A DNA stretch of 64,000 nt from Nitrospirales bacterium LBB_01 (lineage in GTDB: Bacteria; Nitrospirota; Thermodesulfovibrionia; Thermodesulfovibrionales; Magnetobacteriaceae), in assembly GCA_004376055.2 (NCBI GenBank), contig CP049016.1, positions 372,001 to 436,000 of the forward strand, in the 5' to 3' direction. Positions 36,877 through 45,644 of this stretch are shown piece after piece. The position numbers and the translations under genes were made by a program. Position 1 is the stretch's first letter. Each line of letters opens with the position of its first letter. The notes below the pieces were generated by a model. It saw only the letters and a list, made by a program, of their open reading frames with translations, made no database searches and had not been told where the DNA came from.

Positions 36877-37548
36877 TCACATAAATCTTGGCGTCTCAAA
36901 TGATACCAGATACTTCTCAAGAATAAGAAGACTTTGATACACTTTTTGCCCTGGATCAGTAAGAACGTAGGTTTTGTTTATATCCTGAGAAATTATATTT
37001 GCGTCTTTAAGAATTCTTAGATGAAAGACCAGTTTTGTGTGGTCATATATTGAGAGTTCTCTGTTAAGTTCCATAAAGCGTACGGTTTTTTTCCGGTATA
37101 GAACTTTAATAACACTGCGCCTTATGGGATTTGACAGAGCCATCAGAATTTTATCCATTTCAAGCTCACCTACTTCTTTTTCAAAGGAGGATTCCTCTAT
37201 GACACGGCGAATTACTGTTAAAAAGTAGTCAACATTAAAAGGCTTTGTAACATAATCGCTTGCACCGCTCTTTATGGCTTCAACGGCATTCTCTATTGTG
37301 GCAAAACCCGTGATAACAATTATTTTCAAAAAAGGCTTGTTTCGTTTCAACTCTGAAAGAACATCCTGCCCTCTCATCTTTGGCATCACCATATCCAGAA
37401 TCACAACATCATAGTCATTGACACGAGCCATCTCAATAGCAGTCTGCCCGTTTGAGGCCACAGCGACAGTATATCCTGAACCGGCAAGTATCTCCTCCAT
37501 CAGCTCCCTCACCTCTGAATTATCATCAACCACAAGCACACTTTTCAT
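36877..37548 (-). CDS. Response regulator with ArsR-like winged-helix output
   Basis: 223 residues. An intact receiver (about 1-120): LVVDDNSEVRE, phospho-acceptor in VILDMVMPKMRG, ITGFAT and TKPF with the conserved Lys. The receiver is of the NtrC/PilR subtype by sequence. The output (about 130-215: MDKILMALSNPIRRSVIKVLY, FHLRILKDANII) is an ArsR/HTH-type winged helix with the ALSNPIRR start typical of ArsR-like repressors. This fusion is uncommon. No sensor kinase is adjacent; the HWE kinase gene 1.4 kb away is on the other strand. A clear promoter lies upstream. Confidence 0.88.
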   Translation of the reverse strand: MKSVLVVDDNSEVRELMEEILAGSGYTVAVASNGQTAIEMARVNDYDVVILDMVMPKMRGQDVLSELKRNKPFLKIIVITGFATIENAVEAIKSGASDYVTKPFNVDYFLTVIRRVIEESSFEKEVGELEMDKILMALSNPIRRSVIKVLYRKKTVRFMELNRELSIYDHTKLVFHLRILKDANIISQDINKTYVLTDPGQKVYQSLLILEKYLVSFETPRFM

Positions 37549-37623
37549 TAACCGGTACCTCTACAGTAACCTACCCACTGCCCTTTGTCTTAATTATATT
37601 TCCTAAAAGCCCTACGAAACTTA

Positions 37624-37652
37624 ATATAAACAATAATTGTGACTTTTGTCAA
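37624..37652 (-). promoter_or_regulatory. Promoter of the receiver-wHTH gene, with Crp/Fnr-like half palindrome
   Basis: Minus strand TTGACA (37652-37647) and TTATAT (37629-37624) with a 17-base spacer. The -35 overlaps TGTGACTTTTGTCA, a word also found at 50392-50405 upstream of the nos operon. The overlap suggests repression or activation by the same regulator. Confidence 0.55.
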
Positions 37653-37698
37653 GGATTGTTAAATAATTTTTTAGCATTAACTTAGACAATTTGCAGCC

Positions 37699-37728
37699 TT
37701 GACTTTTTTGCCATATTCTTTTTATACT
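37699..37728 (+). promoter_or_regulatory. Promoter of tpiA-secG
   Basis: TTGACT (37699-37704) and TATACT (37723-37728) with an 18-base spacer, 64 bases before the tpiA start, which has an AAAGGAG ribosome site. Confidence 0.55.
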
Positions 37729-37791
37729 TTTTTACGGTTTTAAAAAAGATTAATAAAGACTATAAAAATACACATAAAGGAGAATGGAATA

Positions 37792-38532
37792 ATGAGGAGA
37801 CCTTTTATATCAGCCAACTGGAAAATGTATAAGACAACGGGAGAGACGAGGGATTTTATAAATGCGTTTTTGCCAGCTGTTAAATCAGTATCGGATGTTG
37901 ACATAGTGCTGGCGCCGCCTTTTACATCATTGGCAGCAGCTGGTGAGCTTCTTAAGGGCACAAACGTTGACCTTTCGGCTCAGAACATGTACTTTGAGGC
38001 GGAGGGCGCTTACACGGGAGAGATTTCTGCTAAGATGATTCTTGATCTTGGCTCTAAGTACGTAATACTGGGACACTCGGAAAGACGCCAGTATTTTGGC
38101 GAGACGGATGAGTTTCTAAATAAGAAAGTCAAAGCTGCAAGAGCAGCGGGGCTTAGCGTCATATTTTGTATCGGCGAGACACTTGATGAGAGAAACAGCG
38201 GCAAGATGTTTGACATTATAAAACGTCAGGTTGTGGGCGGTCTAAAAGATGTTGATACCAATGGTCTTGTTATAGCATATGAGCCGGTGTGGGCAATAGG
38301 GACGGGAGTGACAGCTACTCCTGAACAGGCTCAAGAGGCACACAAATTTGTACGTGACCAATTGAGGAACGTTTACGGCGATAAGGCGGATGATCTCAGG
38401 ATCCTCTACGGCGGCAGCGTTAAACCAGACAACGTAAAGGAACTTATGGCAAAGCCCGATGTTGACGGCGCTCTTGTGGGAGGCGCCAGCCTTAAGCCGG
38501 ATAGTTTTGAAAAAATAGTGAAGTTCAGGTAA
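37792..38532 (+). CDS. tpiA: Triosephosphate isomerase
   Basis: 246 residues, the normal length. Catalytic positions are intact: Asn and Lys in SANWKMYK (about 9-13), His in ILGHSERR (about 95), Glu in VIAYEPVWAIGTG (about 165) and the phosphate loop YGGSVKPDN. It interconverts dihydroxyacetone phosphate and glyceraldehyde 3-phosphate in glycolysis and gluconeogenesis. secG follows seven bases after the stop, an arrangement found in many bacteria. Confidence 0.98.
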   Translation: MRRPFISANWKMYKTTGETRDFINAFLPAVKSVSDVDIVLAPPFTSLAAAGELLKGTNVDLSAQNMYFEAEGAYTGEISAKMILDLGSKYVILGHSERRQYFGETDEFLNKKVKAARAAGLSVIFCIGETLDERNSGKMFDIIKRQVVGGLKDVDTNGLVIAYEPVWAIGTGVTATPEQAQEAHKFVRDQLRNVYGDKADDLRILYGGSVKPDNVKELMAKPDVDGALVGGASLKPDSFEKIVKFR

Positions 38533-38539
38533 CACAGAG

Positions 38540-38899
38540 ATGCATATACTCTTACTAATAGTCCACGTGTTGGTTTGTGTGTTTTTGATTTTTGTTGTGT
38601 TGGTTCAAAGCTCAAAGGGTTCGCAGATGGGAGCGGCTTTTGGCGGCTCAAGTCAGACTATTTTTGGGGCAAGGGGTGCCGCTACTTTTCTTGCTAAGGC
38701 TACTACGGGTACAGCTGTTATTTTTATGATAACCGCTCTTTTTCTTGCAGTGTATGAATCAAGGAAAACATCGATTGTCACTGTGCCGCAGGCTGCCACT
38801 AAAAGTGCTCCAGCAGGGTCTAATCTTCCTTTAAGCGGCGCAGGGGTTGCACCTAAGAATGAGCAGGCAGCACCGTCAGATAAGTCTTCTAAGCCTTAA
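38540..38899 (+). CDS. secG: Preprotein translocase subunit SecG
   Basis: 119 residues: TM1 (about 3-22), the conserved cytoplasmic loop VLVQSSKGSQMGAAFGGSSQTIFG, TM2 (about 54-73) and a low-complexity Ala/Pro/Lys tail. SecG assists SecYE protein export. Being co-transcribed with tpiA is common. The tail is longer than in E. coli, where the whole protein is 110 residues, but typical of other phyla. Confidence 0.95.
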   Translation: MHILLLIVHVLVCVFLIFVVLVQSSKGSQMGAAFGGSSQTIFGARGAATFLAKATTGTAVIFMITALFLAVYESRKTSIVTVPQAATKSAPAGSNLPLSGAGVAPKNEQAAPSDKSSKP

Positions 38900-38939
38900 T
38901 TGCACTCTGCTACGAGTTGCTTTTTATAAATGCTAAAAG

Positions 38940-38962
38940 AGGAGGGCTCTAAGGGCCCTCCT
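38940..38962 (+). terminator. Terminator hairpin after secG
   Basis: GGAGGGC (38941-38947) pairs with GCCCTCC (38955-38961) around a seven-base loop, followed by TTATAAATA. The kinase GTG lies 24 bases downstream, so the hairpin may also affect translation of that gene. Confidence 0.6.
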
Positions 38963-38985
38963 TATAAATAGGTAATCTCAATTCT

Positions 38986-40485
38986 GTGGAAACTAAGCAT
39001 ACCGATGTGGTGTTATTCGTTGACAGCGACAGCGAGAGGTCTGCAGTCACAGAGAGTGTTCTTTCCCATGCTGGATACACTGTTGTAAGTGCTACCGATG
39101 TTGTTTCCGCTTTAATCCGTCTTCAGCAGCTGACCCCATCTGTAGTTTTGCTTGATGCGGCACTCTTTGATGCCGGAGGGCTTGAGTTTATCGGTATCTT
39201 AAAAAAGCACTACGGAAACCGTGTGGCATTCATTATTTTAACTTCTGAAAGTAATGATGCTGCCTTGAGTAAATTATCCAGTTTTGATATAAAGTCATTT
39301 CTTACTAAACCTGTCTCATCACATCAGTTACTTGGCCTTGTCAGGCTTAACTTAGAGCTGATACGAAAAGACCGCCGCATACTTGACCTTGAGGCATCCA
39401 GCACATCCACACAATGTTCTCCACAGTTAAGCGTGATACAAAAGGCTATAGATATAATTCAGGTGGGCGTTATGATTATAGACAAAGACATGCGGATAAA
39501 GTACGTAAATCATGCGCAGTCTGCTATGTTAAACACCGTGCCTTATGAGATGACAGACAAATATATACATGATTATATGCCGGAGCAGTACTGTGCATAT
39601 TCGGACGAAAAAGTGCACAGGAGCGAGCAGTTACTATTTAATAAAGAGGGCGGTTTTGTCCACATTCAACTTGTGTCGGATATGGTTTTGGATGACTTGG
39701 ATGAACCCGCAGCTTATGTTTATTGCTGTATGGATATTACGAAAATCAAGGAAATGGAAAAAGAGCTGTTTGATTACAATGACCACCTTCAACAAATGGT
39801 AGAGGAACGGACGGCGGAGCTTCAGGAGTCTAACAAGGCGCTTGCGGCGTCTCTTAAGGAAAAGGAGGTTCTCCTAAAAGAAGTCCACCACAGGGTAAGA
39901 AATAATCTTCAAATCATATCAAGCATGATAAATCTTAGCGTGATGAATGTGACCGACCCTCAATCGCTTTCAGTGCTTAAGAGCAGCTACTCAAGAGTTA
40001 AGGCAATGACGCTGTTGCACGACAGACTATATGAGTCAACAGACATGGCCTCGGTGGATGTTGCCGGCTATATCGAATCTCTCTCCGGTGAGCTTATATC
40101 ATCCTACGGAGCTTCTCAGCATAATTTGACTGTAAACACAAACATAGGGCCACTTAACATCAACATCATGATGCAATGTGCACTGATTTTAAATGAGCTA
40201 ATTTCTAACTCACTGCGACATGCTTTCTCTAAAGACGACCGAGGCGAAATAGTAATTACCTTTAACGTGCAAGAGGATGGCAGCTACATATTAAGCGTAA
40301 GCGACAATGGCTGCGGCTTTAAAGACTCTGGGGCGGCTCAGACTGACACATACTCAGGCCTTCAACTACTCCGTGATGTTGTAAAGATGAAACTAAAGGG
40401 TTCAATTACTTCAGACACCACACAGGGAACAAGTTTTACCATAACGTTTAAAGATGTCGGCGGACGGTACCACAATAAGGTTTAA
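38986..40485 (+). CDS. Receiver-PAS histidine kinase (HisKA_2/HWE type)
   Basis: 499 residues from a GTG. A receiver domain (about 8-125; VVLLDAALFDAGG, FLTKPVSS) is followed by a PAS domain (about 145-255), a coiled coil (about 255-300) and an HisKA_2/HWE-type kinase: the phospho-accepting His in LKEVHHRVRNNLQIISSM (about 302) and an ATPase domain with N box NELISNSLRHAF and G box DNGCGF. No transmembrane segment, so a cytoplasmic hybrid sensor. The partner regulator is not obvious. Confidence 0.9.
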   Translation: METKHTDVVLFVDSDSERSAVTESVLSHAGYTVVSATDVVSALIRLQQLTPSVVLLDAALFDAGGLEFIGILKKHYGNRVAFIILTSESNDAALSKLSSFDIKSFLTKPVSSHQLLGLVRLNLELIRKDRRILDLEASSTSTQCSPQLSVIQKAIDIIQVGVMIIDKDMRIKYVNHAQSAMLNTVPYEMTDKYIHDYMPEQYCAYSDEKVHRSEQLLFNKEGGFVHIQLVSDMVLDDLDEPAAYVYCCMDITKIKEMEKELFDYNDHLQQMVEERTAELQESNKALAASLKEKEVLLKEVHHRVRNNLQIISSMINLSVMNVTDPQSLSVLKSSYSRVKAMTLLHDRLYESTDMASVDVAGYIESLSGELISSYGASQHNLTVNTNIGPLNINIMMQCALILNELISNSLRHAFSKDDRGEIVITFNVQEDGSYILSVSDNGCGFKDSGAAQTDTYSGLQLLRDVVKMKLKGSITSDTTQGTSFTITFKDVGGRYHNKV

Positions 40486-40496
40486 GTATCAGGCTG

Positions 40497-41294
40497 CTAA
40501 AAAATGTCTGCATAAATTGTTGATACGGCTTTTACGGCGTCGTCTTTGTCTTTAGCTCTAAAGAGTATCTTGTAAGTGTTATATCCTTTGTCATCGCTAT
40601 ATAGGAGCACCACGTCGCCTCTAACAGTTGGTATCAGTGCCTTAAACTTTGTAACCGCTATCATCGCATTATTGTCTAACGTGATGATTTTCTTTGAAGA
40701 GTCAAAAACAATATTTTTAACATAGCTGCTAAACGCTGTTTCGTTTATATGTGCGCAGGTTAAAACAGCAACAGACATCATCGCTGGTAGTGACAACATA
40801 GCTGCCGTAATAAATAAAGACTCAAGGAAATTATATCGTTTGAAAGTTGGCGAACTCTTCAGCCGTTTTAGCAGTTTATTTACCGGATTCCACAAAACTC
40901 CAAATATAATCGCAGGATGCAGGGCTGCCAAAATAAACAGCAAAACATAAAGGTACCGATTTCTTGTTTGCGTATGAACGGTCAGTTTTTCTCCGTCTGC
41001 TATGAGAGTAGTTGTTGAGGTTTTGGTGTTTGTTGTGAATCCGTTAAGGGCTGTCTTATCAGGAGGACTGGTAGATGGCTGTTTTTCATATTGCTTACAG
41101 TCTGTAAGTTTAGCATTTCCAAAATATGCAAGCCGTGATTCTGTGGTGTTATCAGTGTGCTCTTTGGGCATGTAGAGTTTATCCATACAATTCATCTCGG
41201 TTTTTTTCACCTGCCCAAGAAATGCGGGAACTGCTATTAAACTTAACACTAAGACTAAGGTCAGCACTAAAATTTTATCCGTGTTTGGAGTCAT
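40497..41294 (-). CDS. Membrane protein of unknown family
   Basis: 265 residues. TM segments at about 9-26, 114-138 and 158-182; the region between residues 30 and 110 has two cysteines (about 36 and 72) and would lie in the periplasm. The C-terminal domain after TM3 (VFDSSKKIITLDNNAMIAV; VRGDVVLLYSDDKG) reads as a beta-rich soluble domain. No family is recognised. It converges on the kinase gene with 11 bases between the stops. The N-terminal part MTPNTDKILVLTLVLVLS may be a signal anchor. Confidence 0.65.
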   Translation of the reverse strand: MTPNTDKILVLTLVLVLSLIAVPAFLGQVKKTEMNCMDKLYMPKEHTDNTTESRLAYFGNAKLTDCKQYEKQPSTSPPDKTALNGFTTNTKTSTTTLIADGEKLTVHTQTRNRYLYVLLFILAALHPAIIFGVLWNPVNKLLKRLKSSPTFKRYNFLESLFITAAMLSLPAMMSVAVLTCAHINETAFSSYVKNIVFDSSKKIITLDNNAMIAVTKFKALIPTVRGDVVLLYSDDKGYNTYKILFRAKDKDDAVKAVSTIYADIF

Positions 41295-41514
41295 CTACTC
41301 TCCCTCCTTATGCAGCCCGCCTAAAAGTTAGCAGCCGTGTGACTTATCAACAGCACAGACTCCGGCATCTCAGCGCCAACGGCTATAGGTTGTTTCAATA
41401 TACAATTACTGATTTAGCTGTGTCAATGTTATTACCTCCTTTGTAGTTAACTCTGTCAATAAGGAACTGGGACACAACAATCACTTTAGTTCAAATAATT
41501 TCTGTAGTCTATCA
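41295..41514. other. Intergenic remnant with a coding-like tail
   Basis: On the minus strand, 41555-41485 reads IPQEIQQEVDDRLQKLFELK and then a stop, in a different frame from the HicB relic. This looks like the tail of a lost gene. A perfect hairpin CGCCGCTTGCGGCG sits at 41551-41564. Otherwise nothing is recognised. Confidence 0.35.
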
Positions 41515-41838
41515 TCAACCTCTTGTTGAATCTCTTGGGGTATTATTCCCCGCCGCTTGCGGCGTGAATGTTCGTTCAGATATTAGGTAGAGGTAGCGTT
41601 TACAGTGCAAATAAAGACTGGATTCCTGATTTCGCAGGAATGACAAAAAAAGAAGTGTGCTCTCCCTTGTCATTCCCGCCTCCGAGCGGGAATCCATTTT
41701 TTTCTGTATAAGTTGACTGTCCTTATCAATCGTTGCTGTAATCTCAACCGCTTCCTTGATATTTCTAATAGCCTCTAAGGAGTGACTTTGAGTTACCCAA
41801 TACCCATCATCTTTGGGATAAATCATTACTTGTCTCAT
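41515..41838 (-). pseudogene. HicB-like antitoxin relic, cut by a MITE-like element
   Basis: From an ATG at 41838 with GGAGG eight bases before it, the product starts MRQVMIYPKDDGYWV, the typical start of type II HicB antitoxins. Then come SHSLEAIRNIKEAVEI and about 15 more residues. The usual middle part with the conserved Pro-Gly-Cys stretch, about a dozen residues, is missing. At about codon 46 the frame runs into a MITE-like repeat and continues as nonsense to 41515. No HicA toxin is left next to it. Confidence 0.65.
41616..41700. repeat. MITE-like element, copy 5 (core)
   Basis: Carries the family hairpins, ATTCCTGA/CGCAGGAAT (41622-41641) and ATTCCCGC/GCGGGAAT (41672-41693), around the A-rich spacer. 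Terminal repeats are not clear. It truncates a HicB-like gene. Confidence 0.8.
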
Positions 41839-42595
41839 TTTTTGCCTCCACTTAATTATAATAACATTTAGGTTACTTGTCAAATGACTTATTCTTGCAA
41901 AATAATCATAGCATCTGTACAATAAACCAGTGGAATACATAAATCGACACATATTTGAAAAAAATTGAGGAGGCTTATTTCAAATGAATGAATCAAAGCC
42001 GTTAAGAGTAATTAATAAAACACGAAGAGATAATGATACAAAATTGAACCTGTCAGAGGAAGGACTAACGTCCCTGCCCCCAGAGATTGGAAATCTCACG
42101 AACCTTCAGTGGCTTATTATTAAAAGGAATCAACTAACAACTTTACCGCCCGAGATTGGAAAGCTCACGAAATTAGAAAAACTTTCTGTTTTTATAAATC
42201 AACTGACAAATCTGCCCCCTGAGATTGGACTGCTTACTAACTTACGTGAACTTTTCCTTAGAAGTAATAAGTTAACAAGTCTGCCCCCTGAGATTGGAAA
42301 ACTTATTAACTTACGCATACTTTATGTTGACATCAATCGTCTAACAACTTTTCCCCCCGAGATTTTAATGCTCAAAAATTTAGAAGAGCTTACTATGTCA
42401 AAAAACCAACTAACAAACCTTCCCCCCTGAGATTGTAAAACTTACGAATCTAAAAAATTTAACTGTCCATAACAACCCCCTTGTAACACCACCCATAGAG
42501 ATAGCAATAAAGGGGATTGATGCCATAATATAGTGGATCCCAAATATGAGACAATCAGTTAAGATAGAGCTGGTTGTAATGAATGGGAGGATAAA

Positions 42596-42889
42596 ATGAA
42601 AAACAGACGGAAGTTTGGCAAAGAGTACAAAGCAAAAGTAGCAATAGAAGCGCTCAAAGGTCAGAGGACAGCCAATGAGATAGCGCAGGAATTTGATATT
42701 CATGTGAACCAGGTGAATGAATGGAAAAAGCATTTAGTAGAAGGGGCGTCAACGTTATTTAATGGAGTGCAAGAAAATTCTCAGGCGGCATATGAATCAG
42801 AGCGAGAGCGGTTATATAGTCAAATAGGGAAGTTGCAAGTAGAAGTGGACTGGCTAAAAAAAAAGAGCCTGTTACTTGCGCAACGGTAA
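42596..42889 (+). CDS. IS3-family transposase OrfA
   Basis: 97 residues: an N-terminal helix-turn-helix (FGKEYKAKVAIEALKGQ, TANEIAQEFDIHVNQVNEWKK) that binds the element ends, and a C-terminal leucine-zipper-like region (LYSQIGKLQVEVDWLKKK). Near its end the nine-A run at 42856-42864 is a typical slippery site for -1 frameshifting into OrfB's frame. No stop intervenes in that frame before OrfB, so an OrfAB fusion transposase can be made. The gene is intact. Confidence 0.92.
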   Translation: MKNRRKFGKEYKAKVAIEALKGQRTANEIAQEFDIHVNQVNEWKKHLVEGASTLFNGVQENSQAAYESERERLYSQIGKLQVEVDWLKKKSLLLAQR

Positions 42890-42903
42890 GTGAGAAACGA
42901 GCG

Positions 42904-43731
42904 ATGATAGAGCCAGCAAATAAGGAATTGAGTATTCGTCAGCAGTGTAACCTGCTAAGCCTTCCACGCTCCAGTTATTATCGTCAGGCAGTACCGGAGA
43001 GCGAGGAGAATTTGAAGGTGATGAGGGCAATAGATGAGCAGTACACAATGCATCCATGGTATGGAAGCCGCACAATGGTTTACATTCTTTTCCGAGCAGG
43101 ATATAAAGTAAATCGCAAGCGAGTAAAGCGTTTGATGATGTTGATGGGTCTTGTATCTATAGCACCCAGAAAAAGAACGACAGTACGGAATAAGCAACAT
43201 AAAGTTTACCCTTATCTACTGCGATTATTAGATATTACTATCATCAACCAAGTCTGGTGCAGTGATATAACGTATATTCGAATGAGACATGGCTTTGTGT
43301 ATCTGACAGCAGTAATGGACTGGTATAGCCGCTATGTGCTGTCATGGGAGGTGTCAGTGACAATGGATGATGGTTTTTGCGTAAGTAGCCTTGAGCGAGC
43401 CCTTAGGCTCTATGGCAGTCCTGAGATATTCAACACAGATCAAGGCAGCCAGTATACAGGGGCAGCGTTTATCAATGTGCTTCAGAGCAATGGGATTCGG
43501 ATAAGTATGGATGGCAGAGGACGGGCTATGGATAATATCATGATTGAGCGGCTGTGGCGCAGTGTCAAGTATGAGGAGGTTTATATAAAAGATTATGAAA
43601 CTGTTGATGAGTTGATTAAAGCGCTAAGGAGCTATTTTGATTTTTATAACAATGAGCGTCCGCATTCTACGCTTAGAGGCAAAACACCTGCCGAGGTTTA
43701 TAAAAGCTCTGATTTTGCGATGGCGGCGTAA
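42904..43731 (+). CDS. IS3-family transposase OrfB (DDE integrase)
   Basis: 275 residues. The N-terminus MIEPANKELSIRQQCNLL leads to an rve-type integrase core with the DDE triad: Asp in WCSDITYIR, Asp in FNTDQGSQYTG and Glu in IERLWRSVKYEEVY. All are intact, so the element may be active. It reads -1 relative to OrfA and its frame is open back to the slippery run, consistent with programmed frameshifting. Closest in pattern to the IS407/IS51 groups. Confidence 0.93.
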   Translation: MIEPANKELSIRQQCNLLSLPRSSYYRQAVPESEENLKVMRAIDEQYTMHPWYGSRTMVYILFRAGYKVNRKRVKRLMMLMGLVSIAPRKRTTVRNKQHKVYPYLLRLLDITIINQVWCSDITYIRMRHGFVYLTAVMDWYSRYVLSWEVSVTMDDGFCVSSLERALRLYGSPEIFNTDQGSQYTGAAFINVLQSNGIRISMDGRGRAMDNIMIERLWRSVKYEEVYIKDYETVDELIKALRSYFDFYNNERPHSTLRGKTPAEVYKSSDFAMAA

Positions 43732-44356
43732 GGATGCATTACCCTATCCCTTACCCTTATACTAACAGACTAAATACCCTCTTAGAGGGCTATACCTTAA
43801 GTCCACTAAAAAGTGGTCTTGACAATGGGGTCCACTATATAAGAACGTATTTTGCTAGTGGCAAAACTGTTGTACCGAAACCTCTTAAGGAGCCTCTTGA
43901 ACATACCAAAAATTACGATGTGTTTATTTGCCACTCATCAGAGGATAAGGATTTCATCATCAACAATATACTGCCTGATTTCAAAAACAACGGGATAAGC
44001 TATTGGATTGATAATGAGCAAATAAAATATGGTGACCGTATAACAAATAAAATAACGGATGGCTTGAGAAATAGCAAGAGCATTTTAGTTTGTCTGAGTA
44101 AAAATTCTGCAAATTCAGATTGGATTCAAACAGAATATGGAGCAGCTCTACACAAAAATATAAAAATACTACCGACAAAAAAGTTATCCCTTTAAAGCTG
44201 GATAATTGCGATGACAATGATATTGATGATTTGATATATGATATAAAAAGGGCGAATTATTTAGACAAAAAATCCTATAACGAATTATTGGATTTTCTTT
44301 CAAGCGGAGTGGGTGCGGGTCAATAAACTGCTAATCGGCACTAAGGACATTAAACT

Positions 44357-45568
44357 CTAATCTACTGAGCTTAGCACCAAAACCGTATTAACGCCGCCAA
44401 AGCCAAAGCTGTTGGTTAAGCCGCAGCGGAATGAGCCTTTTAATTGTGACCCTGTGAGACTAACCGGGCAGCTCTCATCCTGTTCTTTAACGTTAATTGT
44501 CGGCGGCAAGATTCCCTTGCTTAAGGTCATTGCGGTAACCGCAGTTTCAAATGCCCCAGATGCCCCAAGCATGTGTCCTGTCATGGATTTATTTGCCGTA
44601 ACAGGTATTGCCTTACCAAACACCTTATTGATTGCCAGTGACTCGGCATGGTCACCCTCGCGGGTGCCGGTTGCGTGAGCGTTTATAAAGTCTATATCAT
44701 GAGCGGTTATGTTAGCATCCTTAATGGCAGCCTCCATTGCTTTAACTTCTCCAGCTGGGTTTGGTTTAACAATGTGAAACGCATCGGAGACATTCCCGTA
44801 GCCGATGATTTCAGCATACATATACGCTCTTCGGGCTGCTGCCCTTTCATAAGATTCTATGACCATAACGGCAGCTCCCTCAGACAGCACAAAGCCGTCC
44901 CGCGTTTTATCAAATGGTCTTGAAGCGTTTGGCGTAGAGGATTTTGAAAGAGCGCCGGATGCGCCGTATCCCATAAAACACAACCTGCACAGAGGCGCCT
45001 CTGTGCCTCCAGCTAATACTATATCACTGTAACCATGTCGTACTAATCGGAAAGCCTCTCCGATAGCCGTTGCCCCGGATGAGCAGGCATTAGAAATGCC
45101 CAGTGTGCGCCCTGCCATTTTAAACTTTTCTGAAATACAGGATGCCGCCATGCTTACTGTTGTCTTTGCCATCAAGTATGCGGATAACTTTTTTGCGCTG
45201 CCACTATAAAGTTTACTCATCGCATTATCTAAACTCGTTATCCCGCCACGGCTTGAACCTATTACAACTCCACAGTTTTCAAAGTATCCATCGTCTATAT
45301 TGTCGCTTAATCCGGCGTCTTTAAGAGCCATTGCTGCTGAGGCCAATGCGTAATGAATGAAAGGGTCAAGACGCAACACATCCTTATCGGTTAAATATGC
45401 AGAGGGTGAAAACTTCTTTAGTTTACCTGCTGCATTAACAATGCCTGTAAAATCGTCATGGTGCAAAGTTATTCCGCTGACGCCATTCAGTAGATTTCCC
45501 CATGACTCGCAAAACGTGCTGCCAATCGGAGTTACAGCCCCAATTCCGGTTATCACTACACGTGTCAA
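44357..45568 (-). CDS. fabF: Beta-ketoacyl-ACP synthase II
   Basis: 403 residues, close to the FabF norm of about 410. The catalytic triad is present: Cys in SNACSSGATAIG (about 162), His in NAHATGTREGD (about 300) and His in SMTGHMLGASGA (about 335). It elongates fatty acyl-ACP by condensation with malonyl-ACP in the cytoplasm. No acpP, fabG or fabD lies nearby, so it may instead serve a special lipid pathway. The N-terminus MTRVVITGIGAVTPIG is canonical. Confidence 0.93.
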   Translation of the reverse strand: MTRVVITGIGAVTPIGSTFCESWGNLLNGVSGITLHHDDFTGIVNAAGKLKKFSPSAYLTDKDVLRLDPFIHYALASAAMALKDAGLSDNIDDGYFENCGVVIGSSRGGITSLDNAMSKLYSGSAKKLSAYLMAKTTVSMAASCISEKFKMAGRTLGISNACSSGATAIGEAFRLVRHGYSDIVLAGGTEAPLCRLCFMGYGASGALSKSSTPNASRPFDKTRDGFVLSEGAAVMVIESYERAAARRAYMYAEIIGYGNVSDAFHIVKPNPAGEVKAMEAAIKDANITAHDIDFINAHATGTREGDHAESLAINKVFGKAIPVTANKSMTGHMLGASGAFETAVTAMTLSKGILPPTINVKEQDESCPVSLTGSQLKGSFRCGLTNSFGFGGVNTVLVLSSVD

Positions 45569-45644
45569 TGCGTACTCTCTTTATTCATATCTGCGTTCAT
45601 CTGCGGATAAAAGTTTTTCCTAAAATTATTGCCTAAATCTACAC

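Larger units (their letters stand above)
42529..43839 (+). mobile_element. IS3-family insertion sequence, 1,311 bp, complete
   Basis: Terminal inverted repeats TATAGTGGATCCC (left, from 42529) and GGGGTCCACTATA (right, to 43839) match at all but one position. The element is flanked by TAA at 42526-42528 and 43840-43842. Removing the element and one TAA rejoins the interrupted gene in frame (GATGCCATAAGAACGTAT, reading DAIRTY), which fixes the borders and a 3-bp target duplication. It encodes OrfA and OrfB. A smaller relic of a related element lies at 2776-2867. Confidence 0.92.
41984..44326 (+). pseudogene. LRR-TIR gene disrupted by frameshifts and an IS element
   Basis: Pieces in order: 41984-42427 encodes five or six 23-residue leucine-rich repeats (unit [19 protein letters not shown]). 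A run of six C at 42422-42427, one more than in the parallel repeats, shifts the frame into TGA. One base over, the LRR continues as [15 protein letters not shown] up to GIDAI at the IS border. After the IS (43843 on) the frame resumes RTYFASGKTVVPKP and a TIR domain: NYDVFICHSSEDKDF, ISYWIDNEQI, SILVCLSKNSANS. A second frameshift near 44150-44175 moves the end into another frame (KKVIPLKLDNCDDND to a stop at 44326). The intact ancestor would be an LRR-TIR protein of unknown target; such proteins occur in bacterial signalling or immunity. Confidence 0.8.

Noticed and set aside
43981-44217. 78-codon minus-strand ORF over the TIR fragment
   Set aside because: The plus strand carries the conserved TIR motifs; the minus frame is a shadow.
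44357-45568. A polyketide or specialised fatty acid cluster around fabF
   Set aside because: No acyl carrier protein, ketoreductase or thioesterase genes are adjacent; it is a lone KAS II.
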